Assembly (NCBI GenBank): GCA_937975235.1 | Contig: CALJUZ010000206.1 | Coordinates: 1 to 17,385 of the forward strand | Direction of reading: 5' to 3' | Length of the DNA: 17,385 bases | Source: CALJUZ01 sp003387805 | GTDB lineage: Bacteria; Bacillota; Limnochordia; Limnochordales; ZCTH02-B6 | Shown here: positions 7,060 through 14,020 of the stretch, one piece after another | How positions within the stretch are numbered: the first letter of the stretch is position 1 | How the letters are laid out: the number at the start of each line of letters is the position of its first letter | Made by a program: the position numbers and the translations under genes | Notes under the pieces: generated by a model | What the model saw: only the letters and a program-made list of their open reading frames with translations | The model's database searches: none | Told to the model about the DNA's origin: nothing

Positions 7060-8040
7060 GTACGGACCGCGGATGTGCTGGTGCACTTCCTCCCGGTAGA
7101 ATTCGGCCAGCCGCCGCAGCTCGTCCTCGTCGAACGGGCGGGCCTCCAGCGCCAGCAGGTTCTGCTCCACCTGCCGCGGATTCTTGAAGCCCGGGATCAC
7201 GCAGCTGACCGAGTCAAAGCTCAAAATCCACCGCAGCGCGGCCGCCGCCATGTTGGGCCGCCCCTCGGCGATCCAGCGCAGCTTGTCGGCCAGCTCCACG
7301 CCTTTCTGAAAAGGAAGCCCCGCGAACGTCTCGCCGACGTTGAAGTGCTGTCCGTCGCGATTGTAGTTGCGGTGATCGTCCTCCGGAAACGTCGTGTCCT
7401 TCGTGAACTTGCCCGTCAGCAGCCCGCTGGCCAGCGGCACCCGGGCCAGAATGCCCACGCCCTGCTCCTTCGCCTTCGGAAACAGCTCCTCCAGCGGCTT
7501 CTGCCGGAAGATGTTGAAGATCACTTGCAGCGCCCGCACGCCCGGATACTGCAGCGCCGTCAGCCCCTCCTCCACCGTCTCGACGCTGACGCCGTACATG
7601 CGGATCTTGCCTTCCTGCTGCAGCTTGTCCAGCACCTCGAAAACGTCGCCCTGCTTGATGATTTCGTGCGGAGGGCAGTGAATTTGGTAGAGGTCGATGC
7701 GCTCGCGGCCCAGCCGCTTCAGGCTCGCCTCGCAAAGGCGGCGCACCGTGCGCTCCGAATACGTTTCGGGGTCGTAGATGTCCTCGGAGCGGCAAAATTT
7801 GGTGGCAATGTAAATTTCGTCTTCCCGGCCCTTCGTGGCCTCCCGCAGCAGCTCCTCGCTGCGCCCGTCGCCGTAAATGTCGGCGGTGTCAAAGAAATTG
7901 ACGCCCGCGTCGATGGCCCGGTGCAGCCCCTGCAGCGCCTCGTCCCGGTCCACCGGCCCCCACGCCCCGCCGATGGCCCACGTGCCGAAGCTGACCGCGC
8001 TGACGTTCAGCCCCGAATCGCCCAGCGGACGGTACTCCAT
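7057..8040 (-). CDS. Aldo/keto reductase
   Basis: This is a 327-aa NAD(P)H-dependent cytoplasmic oxidoreductase with the AKR TIM-barrel fold. The N-terminal MEYRPLGDSGLNVSAVSFGTWAIGG is classic for the family. The catalytic tetrad is visible as D51 and Y56 (FFDTADIYGDG), K81 (IATKF) and H121 (LYQIHCP). A late cofactor-binding segment (SVSCVIPGFKNPRQVEQNL) is also present. The natural substrate cannot be told from sequence; sugar or small aldehyde reduction is plausible next to the ribose operon but unproven, and the two are separated by a terminator. The start at 8040 is supported by AGAGGAG 8 nt upstream and by the family N-terminus. The open frame continues 49 codons further upstream, but that part is Arg/Ala-rich and non-homologous. 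It follows the 543-aa gene by 143 bp and may share its transcript. Confidence 0.93.
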   Translation of the reverse strand: MEYRPLGDSGLNVSAVSFGTWAIGGAWGPVDRDEALQGLHRAIDAGVNFFDTADIYGDGRSEELLREATKGREDEIYIATKFCRSEDIYDPETYSERTVRRLCEASLKRLGRERIDLYQIHCPPHEIIKQGDVFEVLDKLQQEGKIRMYGVSVETVEEGLTALQYPGVRALQVIFNIFRQKPLEELFPKAKEQGVGILARVPLASGLLTGKFTKDTTFPEDDHRNYNRDGQHFNVGETFAGLPFQKGVELADKLRWIAEGRPNMAAAALRWILSFDSVSCVIPGFKNPRQVEQNLLALEARPFDEDELRRLAEFYREEVHQHIRGPY

Positions 8041-8183
8041 CCCAACCACTCCTCTCACAGGTCGTTGTTGCCTTCGAGCCGCCGCGCCGGCTTTCCTTCG
8101 GCGCGTGCGCTTTGGCGCGAAGCTCCGGCCGGCGACGCAAGGCCTCGTCCCCAAACACAGCCGACGGCCTGCGCCCCCGGTGG

Positions 8184-9815
8184 TCACACGAGAAACAGCG
8201 TCTCGTACAAGTCCTCAAAGTCCGCGTCGTCCGACATGGACATCAGGCCCTCGTACAGTTCGATGCGCTCCACGATCAGGTCCCGCACGCCGTGAATCAG
8301 CTCGGCGAAACGGGCGTCCATGATGCGGCCCATCCGTTGCTGGAAACGGTAGAAATCCCGCAGGTCCCGAGTGAAGGCCGGCGCATCGGTGCGGGAAGGG
8401 TCGTAGCGACGGACGTAGGCCCAGAAGAAAAATGAGTCCAGGTCGGCTTCGTCCACGTCCAAAAGATGCCGGGCGCCCGGGCGGCCGTCATTGTTCTCCA
8501 GGTAGTGGGCGAAGGTCTCGACGTGCCGGAGTTTGCGCTGGCGCACCTTTTCGCTGAGGCCTTCTTCCCTTAGCGCGGCGTCCCACTCGCGGATCAAGTC
8601 CTGGTGGGACGGCTTGCGCAGCAGCACCACCTTGGACGGCCGGCCGCCGGCCAGCCGGGAAGGGTCCAGCCCGAGCCGGCGCTGTTCCCGCCGCCACGCT
8701 TCCTGGACCCGCTCGGGATGGGCCCGGATGCGCGCCCGCACCTCCTCCTGCCACCGGGCCGACCAGGCGGCGTCCACGTCCCGGGCAGGGCCGAAGTGCC
8801 GCTCCTGCCACGTCAGCCGGTCGGCGCGCGCCACGGTGACCTCCCCTAACTGGTACGGATCGCCGCCGGTCAGGCGGATGCGGGGATCCCGCTCGATGAC
8901 ATCGAGGATGGCCGAGCCGGGCATCCGTCCCAGTTCGGGAAACCGGGCGTACGCCTCCAGCACCAGCGGACCCAGCGAAATCTCATCGTCACGGGGGAGC
9001 TTCGACGCGACAAAGTCGGCGAGAATACGGTCCTCGGTGAACATCGCATGGGCCGCAGACCCGGCGTCGGAACCGTGGGTCGCAGACCCGGCGCCGGAAC
9101 CGTGGCCCGCGGATTCGGCGCCGGAAGCATCGGCCGCAGCGCCGCCGTGGCCGGCCGCCACACCGGAGTCCTCTGCCTCGGCCACAAGCCTGCCCGCCCT
9201 CGCATCCCAGCGCAGAATCAAGTCAACGCCGGCCCGCTCCTCGGACCATCCTTCATCGGCCGGCCCCAGTCCCAGCGGCGTCAGGTCCAGCAGGCCCGAA
9301 TCGAGGGCTGACTTCGCGAGGCGGTCCCAGACCTGACCCAAAATTTCTTCGGCCGAAATCTCGGCCAGGATAGTTTCAACCCACGACAACGCCCGCAGCT
9401 GTTCCACGGCCGTCCTGACGGCGTCGTCCCTGATCTGCGACAGCTGCCGCCCGGACAGCTGCACGGTGGGCAGCGGCCGGCCTTTCCCGGTGACGACCGG
9501 CGGCTTGCCCAGCGCCGTGTAAAACGGTTCCAAACGCCCCTTGCTCAGCTGGCCGCTCCGTAGTTCGCCTACGGTCAGCGGCACCCGGAAGGCTTTTCCA
9601 TCCAGTGCCAGGCGTGCCGGCGCGTACATCCCCGCGCCGGTGCGGACCACTTGCGGGAGCGCCGCCAGCGCCGCCGCGACGGTCCGCTTCGTATACTCGG
9701 TATACTTTCGTCCGCACCGCCGGGCCGCTTCCCGAGCAATGTCGGCCAGCGCCGCGGGACCGTCCATCTCTGAGACGATCTCCTCCACGGCTTCTCGGAA
9801 CGTTAAACGCGCCAA
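8184..9815 (-). CDS. Unrecognised 543-aa protein, HTH-like N-terminus and SAM-like (core-binding) C-terminus
   Basis: I do not recognise this protein as a whole. Residues 1-65 (LTFREAVEEIVSEMDGPAALADIAREAARR..YTKRTVAAALAALP) look like a winged-helix domain of the HARE-HTH or similar kind. Residues 217-258 are a low-complexity Gly/Ser/Ala/His linker encoded by 27-bp repeats. Residues 405-500 (QDLIREWDAALREEGLSEKVRQRKLRHVETFAHYLEN..DLDSFFFWAYVRR..FTRDLRDFYRFQQRMG) resemble the N-terminal core-binding domain of tyrosine recombinases, but no catalytic R..HxxR..Y domain follows. The tail is acidic (SDDADFEDLYETLFLV). There is no signal peptide or membrane segment, so a DNA-binding cytoplasmic role is inferred. 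The start is TTG, supported by AGGAGG 8 nt upstream and by the absence of a better ATG. It is divergent from the RCC1 gene. Confidence 0.8.
   Translation of the reverse strand: MARLTFREAVEEIVSEMDGPAALADIAREAARRCGRKYTEYTKRTVAAALAALPQVVRTGAGMYAPARLALDGKAFRVPLTVGELRSGQLSKGRLEPFYTALGKPPVVTGKGRPLPTVQLSGRQLSQIRDDAVRTAVEQLRALSWVETILAEISAEEILGQVWDRLAKSALDSGLLDLTPLGLGPADEGWSEERAGVDLILRWDARAGRLVAEAEDSGVAAGHGGAAADASGAESAGHGSGAGSATHGSDAGSAAHAMFTEDRILADFVASKLPRDDEISLGPLVLEAYARFPELGRMPGSAILDVIERDPRIRLTGGDPYQLGEVTVARADRLTWQERHFGPARDVDAAWSARWQEEVRARIRAHPERVQEAWRREQRRLGLDPSRLAGGRPSKVVLLRKPSHQDLIREWDAALREEGLSEKVRQRKLRHVETFAHYLENNDGRPGARHLLDVDEADLDSFFFWAYVRRYDPSRTDAPAFTRDLRDFYRFQQRMGRIMDARFAELIHGVRDLIVERIELYEGLMSMSDDADFEDLYETLFLV
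9051..9131. repeat. In-frame 27-bp tandem repeat (about 3 copies)
   Basis: Three consecutive 27-bp units begin at 9051, 9078 and 9105. The first two match at 25 of 27 positions; the third matches the second at about 19 of 27. Each encodes nine residues of a Ser/Ala/Gly/His linker in the 543-aa protein (for example GSATHGSDA). Because 27 is divisible by 3, gain or loss of a unit keeps the frame. Confidence 0.8.
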
Positions 9816-9823
9816 TCCGTGAA

Positions 9824-9829
9824 CCTCCT
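9824..9829 (-). promoter_or_regulatory. Ribosome-binding site that sets the TTG start of the 543-aa gene
   Basis: The minus strand reads AGGAGG, a full Shine-Dalgarno core, 8 nt before the TTG at 9815. No ATG or GTG is equally well placed, which is why the rare TTG start is accepted. Confidence 0.75.
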
Positions 9830-9896
9830 GCTTTCCGCCGTTCGTAAATTTTCATGTTCGTCGTACCTCGGCCCCATCCTACCGCCGGCAAATCCC

Positions 9897-9926
9897 GAGA
9901 CAATTCGGAATCATCCGTGTTACAAT
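9897..9926 (+). promoter_or_regulatory. Probable sigma-A-type promoter of the RCC1 gene
   Basis: GAGACA (9897-9902, 4/6 match to TTGACA) and TACAAT (9921-9926, 5/6 match to TATAAT) are separated by 18 bp in a locally AT-richer segment. Transcription would start near 9933, upstream of all the reasonable RCC1 start codons and divergent from the 543-aa gene. Confidence 0.55.
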
Positions 9927-10055
9927 CTACAAACGGCTCCGCGCGCCTCGCACCAGGGAACGACGGGGCGACGCGCACCGGGAAACGGCGGGTCGATGGG
10001 TTCCGGGAAACGCCCGGACGCCCGCGCCGGACGTACGTTGAAGGTGAGCCGAGAC

Positions 10056-10667
10056 GTGAAACCACGCGAAAGCAGCGCAGTAGCTGCGGGCTTCCGGCAC
10101 TCCGTGGCTTTGAAGGCGGACGGCACGGTCGTCGCGACCGGAGAAAACAAGTACGGTCAATGCGACGTATCGGACTGGCGCGACATCGTCGCGGTGGCGG
10201 CCGGCAACGCCCACACCGGCAACTCGCACACGGTGGGTCTGCGGTCCGACGGCACGGTGGTGGCCGTGGGCTGGAACAAGTACGGCCAGTGCGACGTGCA
10301 GGGGTGGCGGAACGTGGTGGCCGTGGCCGCCGGAAGCCATCACGCCGTCGCGCTCAAGGCCGACGGCACGGTGGTGGCCGCGGGCCGCAACGACCACGGT
10401 CAGTGCAACGTCGACCGTTGGCGCGACGTCGTGGCCATCGCCGCGGGCTGCGCCCACACCGTGGCCGTCACCGCGGGCGGCACGGCCTACGCCACGGGCC
10501 TGAACTCCCACGGGCAGCGCGACGTGTCCCTATGGACCGGCCTGATGACCGGGCCGATGCGCCGTCAGCAAGGTCGCGACACGTGCCCTGAACGGCGGCC
10601 CGGCGGGTGCCGGCGGACAAGCCCATTTGTCGTAACCGAGCAAGACCCGGCCGGCAGCGGCGAGTGA
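10056..10667 (+). CDS. Small RCC1-repeat (beta-propeller) protein, four repeats
   Basis: This protein of about 203 aa carries four RCC1-type repeats of the form AVAAG..HTVALKADGTVVATG.NKYGQCDV..WRDIV, at residues 8-45, 46-88, 89-126 and 127-163. Repeat 2 is five residues longer because of a 15-bp tandem duplication. RCC1 repeats usually build seven-bladed propellers that bind proteins; four repeats alone would be incomplete unless the protein dimerises or is a truncated remnant. The last 40 residues are basic, Pro/Gly/Arg-rich and not repeat-like. No signal peptide is seen. The start is uncertain: GTG at 10056 has GGTGAG 7 nt upstream. ATG at 9996 and GTG at 10044 are alternatives, and the frame stays open further upstream, but the proposed promoter argues against starts before 9933. 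The function is unknown. Confidence 0.72.
   Translation: MKPRESSAVAAGFRHSVALKADGTVVATGENKYGQCDVSDWRDIVAVAAGNAHTGNSHTVGLRSDGTVVAVGWNKYGQCDVQGWRNVVAVAAGSHHAVALKADGTVVAAGRNDHGQCNVDRWRDVVAIAAGCAHTVAVTAGGTAYATGLNSHGQRDVSLWTGLMTGPMRRQQGRDTCPERRPGGCRRTSPFVVTEQDPAGSGE
10201..10230 (+). repeat. 15-bp tandem duplication inside RCC1 repeat 2
   Basis: CCGGCAACGCCCACA (10201-10215) is followed directly by CCGGCAACTCGCACA (10216-10230), identical at 12 of 15 positions. The duplication adds the residues that turn a normal GNSHT motif into GNAHTGNSHT, lengthening this blade from 38 to 43 residues while keeping the frame. Confidence 0.75.
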
Positions 10668-11077
10668 AAATTCCCAAAACGACGAGTTTAGCACATGCGT
10701 ACGCAACCCGTCGCGCCCCATGGCTGCGTGCAATCCGTCCGCCTCGACCATAACCCGACGTGTCCCGCCCTTTCCCGCCCTCGTATGCGGCCCACAATTC
10801 GGAAGGATTTGCCGCCGCCCGCAAAGAACGCCTTTTCCTAGTCAATTCCGCGCCGAGGCGCCGGGCGGCGCCGGCGAACCGCCGGAAACGCCGCCGGGAC
10901 GGTGCTTCCCGGAAGCCCGATGCGCCGCCGGGCGGCGCGGCGGGCGGGCACCGCCGGTCCGCGCCGGGCGCTGCCGGGGCAAAGGAGGGGATGCGGGGGC
11001 AGCGTCAACGGGTCGTCGCAGGAACAGTCCAAGTCACGAGGAGCCTGACGTTTGAACACTTAAGAGGAGGGCGCGTA
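10668..11077. other. Gene-free stretch upstream of oppA
   Basis: These 410 bp hold no gene I can support; open frames on either strand lack recognisable sequence and good starts. The left part is moderately GC-rich, with a short AT-richer patch just after the RCC1 stop. The part from about 10860 to 10980 is extremely GC-rich and contains palindromes at 10904-10916 and 10922-10938. The opp promoter must lie here or further upstream, but I find no convincing -35/-10 pair. The frame of oppA stays open through much of the region, including an ATG at 10991 next to AAAGGAGGGG. Confidence 0.6.
10904..10938. repeat. Two adjacent palindromes in the oppA leader
   Basis: GCTTCCCGGAAGC (10904-10916) and GCGCCGCCGGGCGGCGC (10922-10938) are each perfect inverted repeats about a single central base, five bases apart, about 140 nt before oppA. 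They could be protein-binding sites or RNA structure in a long leader. In sequence this GC-rich some palindromes are expected by chance. Confidence 0.4.
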
Positions 11078-12898
11078 GTGAAGCGGTATTTGGTCTTGGC
11101 ACTGGCCTTCGTGATGGCGGCTTCGTTCGCCGTCGTCTCGGCCCAAAGCGCCGAGCAGGTATATCGCACGGTGTATTCTGGCGAAGTCACGACGCTCAAC
11201 TACCTGGTCACGTCCTCGACCAACGAGTTCGGTTTCGCGGCCAACTTCATCGACGGCTTGATCGAATACGACAGCCTGGGCATGATCAAGCCTTCGCTGG
11301 CCACCAGCTGGACCGTGTCCGACGACGGCCTCGTCTACACGTTCAAGATTCGTGAAGGCGTTTACTGGTACGACTACCGGGGCAATCCCGTGGCCGAGGT
11401 CGTGGCCCAGGACTGGGTTGACGCGATGAAGTACGTGCTGACGCCCGAAAACGCGTCGGCCACGGCCAACATCGCCTACAACGTCATCAAGAACGCCCGC
11501 GCCTACTACAACGGCGAAATCACCGATTTCGACCAGGTGGGCGTCAAGGCTCTGGACAAGTACACGCTGCAGTACACGCTGGAGCGGCCGGTTCCGTACT
11601 TCCTGTCCATGCTTGACTACTCGGTGTTCTTCCCGGCCAACGGCGAGTTCCTGGCCCAGCACGGCAGCCGCTTCGGCACCGACAACACCCGGCTGCTGTA
11701 CAACGGCGCCTACATTTTGACCACCTTCGAGCACCAGAACCGCCGCGTCCTGGTCAAGAACCAGAACTACTGGGATCGGGACAACGTCCACATCGAGCAG
11801 CTGATCTTCACGTACAACGCCGACGCGGCCACCATCGGCCCGACGCTGTACATGGACGGCCTCATCTCGGCCGTGGCCATTCCGTCCACGCTCATCGACG
11901 AGTGGATGGCCGACCCGCGGCTGCGCGACATGGTGCGCCCGAACCGGCCCAGCTTCTACTCCTACTTCTACTGCCTGAACTTCGATCCGAGGTTTGACAG
12001 CGCGTACGACCCGGACAACTGGCGCATCGCGGTCAACAACCTGAACTTCCGCAAGTCGCTGTTCCACGGCCTCAACCGCCTGGCGGCCATGGTGACGTCC
12101 GAACCCTTCTTCCCGGAGAACCGGCTGAACAACACCATCACGCCCGCCGGCTTCGTGGACGTGAACGGCGTGGACTACACCCAGCTGGGCGAGCTGGCCA
12201 AGTTCGCCAACACCGAGTCCTTCAACCCGCAGCTGGCGCTGGAGTACAAGGAGAAGGCCATGGCGGAGCTGGCCGGCCAAGTGACCTTCCCGGTCAAGGT
12301 GGTCATGCCGTACAACACCGGCAGCAGCGAGTGGGAGCAGCGGGTCCAGGTCGTGGAGCAGCAGATGGAGCGGCTGCTGGGCACCGACTACATCGACATT
12401 ATTCCGCTGCCGCATCCGCCCACGGGCTTCCTTGACGGCACCCGCCGGGCCGGCAACTACGCGTTCCTCGAATGCAACTGGGGCCCGGACTACGCGGATC
12501 CGGAGACGTTCACCGATCCGTTCTCGCGGACCGGCACGTACATCTTCCCGCACAACACGACGGAAGTGGACGAAAACGGCCGCAACAAGTTCGAGGTGTA
12601 CGAGGAAATGGTGAACGCGGCCAAGGCCGAGCTCGTGGACATGCAGAGGCGCTATGAGCTCTTCGCCGCGGCGGAAGCGTACCTCATCGAAAACGCGTGG
12701 GTCGTGCCCTACGGCCTGGGCGGCGGCGGCTACGTGTCCTCCCTGCTCAATCCGTTCGAATCGCCGTACGCGCCCTTCGGCGTGTCGAGCCAGCGGTTCA
12801 AGGGCCAGCGCATCCTGGACAAGCCCATGAACTCCGAAGAGTACTACGAGGCTCTCGCCGAGTGGGAAGCGGCGCGGCGGGCGGCTGCCGAGCAGTAA
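11078..12898 (+). CDS. oppA: Oligopeptide ABC transporter, substrate-binding protein
   Basis: OppA binds peptides outside the membrane and passes them to OppB/OppC. The 606-aa precursor belongs to the SBP_bac_5 family (OppA/AmiA-like): an N-terminal signal peptide (VKRYLVLALAFVMAASFAVVSA, cleavage expected before Q23), then TVYSGEVTTLNYLVTSS and the family segment IKPSLATSWTVSDDGLVYTFKIREGVYW. The size fits oligopeptide rather than the shorter dipeptide binders. There is no lipobox cysteine, so it is predicted to be soluble outside the membrane. The GTG start has GAGGAGG 7 nt upstream. An in-frame ATG at 10991 would add 29 residues before the signal peptide and has a too-close ribosome-binding site. 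The gene heads oppABCDF and is followed by two hairpins. Peptide specificity cannot be read from sequence. Confidence 0.94.
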   Translation: MKRYLVLALAFVMAASFAVVSAQSAEQVYRTVYSGEVTTLNYLVTSSTNEFGFAANFIDGLIEYDSLGMIKPSLATSWTVSDDGLVYTFKIREGVYWYDYRGNPVAEVVAQDWVDAMKYVLTPENASATANIAYNVIKNARAYYNGEITDFDQVGVKALDKYTLQYTLERPVPYFLSMLDYSVFFPANGEFLAQHGSRFGTDNTRLLYNGAYILTTFEHQNRRVLVKNQNYWDRDNVHIEQLIFTYNADAATIGPTLYMDGLISAVAIPSTLIDEWMADPRLRDMVRPNRPSFYSYFYCLNFDPRFDSAYDPDNWRIAVNNLNFRKSLFHGLNRLAAMVTSEPFFPENRLNNTITPAGFVDVNGVDYTQLGELAKFANTESFNPQLALEYKEKAMAELAGQVTFPVKVVMPYNTGSSEWEQRVQVVEQQMERLLGTDYIDIIPLPHPPTGFLDGTRRAGNYAFLECNWGPDYADPETFTDPFSRTGTYIFPHNTTEVDENGRNKFEVYEEMVNAAKAELVDMQRRYELFAAAEAYLIENAWVVPYGLGGGGYVSSLLNPFESPYAPFGVSSQRFKGQRILDKPMNSEEYYEALAEWEAARRAAAEQ

Positions 12899-12929
12899 TC
12901 GCTTCCGGACAGCTGAATAAGGAATGAAC

Positions 12930-12972
12930 GCCTCCCCCGGGGACCTCTCCGGGGGAGGCCCCCATTCGGGGG
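12930..12972 (+). other. Double GC-rich hairpin after oppA
   Basis: GCCTCCCCCGG (12930-12940) pairs perfectly with CCGGGGGAGGC (12949-12959) around an 8-nt loop. It is followed at once by CCCCC/GGGGG (12959-12963 / 12968-12972) around ATTC. No U-tract follows, so it should stabilise the oppA 3' end or terminate only partly, letting some transcription continue into oppB. Confidence 0.65.
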
Positions 12973-13075
12973 AAGACAAGGCGTTCGACGTCTATCGGCG
13001 CGGCGTTCTTCGCCAGCCGGTCCGGCCGGCGCCGGCCGGATCGCTTGGAGGAAAGCCCGCGGAGGAGAGGTCGCT

Positions 13076-14020
13076 TTGCTGAGATACATCGTACAGCGCT
13101 TTTTTCAGTCGCTGTTGACGCTGTTCGTCGTCGTGACGGTCGTGTTCATCCTCATGCGGTTTATGCCCATCGAAGGCTTTTTCGGCCCCAACTACGACAA
13201 GCTGGACCCGGAGCAGCAGCAGGCCATTTTGCGCAGCATGGGCCTGCTGGACCCGTTGCACATTCAGCTGAAAAACTTCTACCTGCAGCTTTTGCGGGGC
13301 GATCTGGGCACCTCCACCATCTTCCGGCCCAACGTGCCCGTCTGGGAAATCATCGCGCCGAAGATTCCGTACTCGCTGTTTTTGGGCTGGGCGTCTTTGA
13401 CCTTGTCCATCACGATCGGGTTTACGCTGGGCGTCTTCATGGCGCGCTACAAAAGCACGTTTCTCGACCGGCTGGGCACGCTGTACATCGTCATCATCAA
13501 CGCCGTTCCTTCGGCGGTTTACTACTTGTTTTTGCAGCTTTACGGCAAAGACTTGCTGAACCTGCCGATGCTGTTTGACCCCGACAACCCCAAGTCGTGG
13601 ATACTGCCCATCATATCCATGGCGCTGGGCGGCATCGCGGGCAACGCGATGTGGATGCGGCGCTACATGGTGGACGAACTGAACAAGGACTACATCCGCC
13701 TGGCCCGGGCCAAGGGCATGCGCAACAGCGCCATCATGTTCAAGCACGTCATGCGCAACGCCATGATCCCCATGGTCCACGGCATCCCCACCTCCATCCT
13801 GCTGGTCATGGTGGGGTCTTTGTACATCGAATCGCTGTACTCCATCCCCGGGATGGGCGGCCTTTTGATTCAAGCGATTCAGCGCCAGGACACGCCCCTC
13901 GTGCAAGCCCTCGTGCTGATCTTCTCCGCGTTCAGCATCTTCGGTTTGTTTATGGGGGACTTGCTCATGGCTGCGCTCGACCCGCGCATCAAGCTGGGCG
14001 CTAAGGAGGGGAGCAGGTAA
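13076..14020 (+). CDS. oppB: Oligopeptide ABC transporter, permease OppB
   Basis: This 314-aa inner membrane permease is one half of the peptide channel. It starts with the typical LRYIVQRFFQSLLTLFVVVTVVFILMRFMP first membrane helix and has about six membrane segments. The EAA loop contacting the ATPase reads DYIRLARAKGMRNSAIMFKHVMRNAMIP, followed by the conserved ESLYSIPGMGGLLIQAIQRQD. The start is TTG (13076), preceded by GGAGGAGAGG, with the family N-terminus directly after it. It is separated from oppA by 177 bp that include the double hairpin, and its TAA stop overlaps the oppC ATG by one base. Confidence 0.95.
   Translation: MLRYIVQRFFQSLLTLFVVVTVVFILMRFMPIEGFFGPNYDKLDPEQQQAILRSMGLLDPLHIQLKNFYLQLLRGDLGTSTIFRPNVPVWEIIAPKIPYSLFLGWASLTLSITIGFTLGVFMARYKSTFLDRLGTLYIVIINAVPSAVYYLFLQLYGKDLLNLPMLFDPDNPKSWILPIISMALGGIAGNAMWMRRYMVDELNKDYIRLARAKGMRNSAIMFKHVMRNAMIPMVHGIPTSILLVMVGSLYIESLYSIPGMGGLLIQAIQRQDTPLVQALVLIFSAFSIFGLFMGDLLMAALDPRIKLGAKEGSR

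Noticed and set aside
8041..8187. Upstream extension of the aldo/keto reductase by 49 codons
   Set aside because: The extra part overlaps the end of the upstream gene and is Arg/Ala-rich; the ATG at 8040 has a good ribosome-binding site and the family N-terminus.
8310..8610. SAM-like domain considered as evidence of an integrase and a mobile element
   Set aside because: No catalytic tyrosine-recombinase domain, no attachment-site duplication, no tRNA and no other mobility genes are visible nearby.
10044..10550. Regular repeats in this region considered as a CRISPR or tandem DNA array
   Set aside because: The periodicity is 114 bp (129 bp once) and is explained by RCC1 protein repeats in frame; there are no spacers.
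10468..10845. Possible small genes on the minus strand between the RCC1 gene and oppA (73 to 125 codons)
   Set aside because: No recognisable sequence, no convincing ribosome-binding site, and overlap with the RCC1 end.
11060..12979. A 639-codon open frame on the minus strand opposite oppA
   Set aside because: It is antisense to a clear OppA with signal peptide and good ribosome-binding site; the translation shows no domain.
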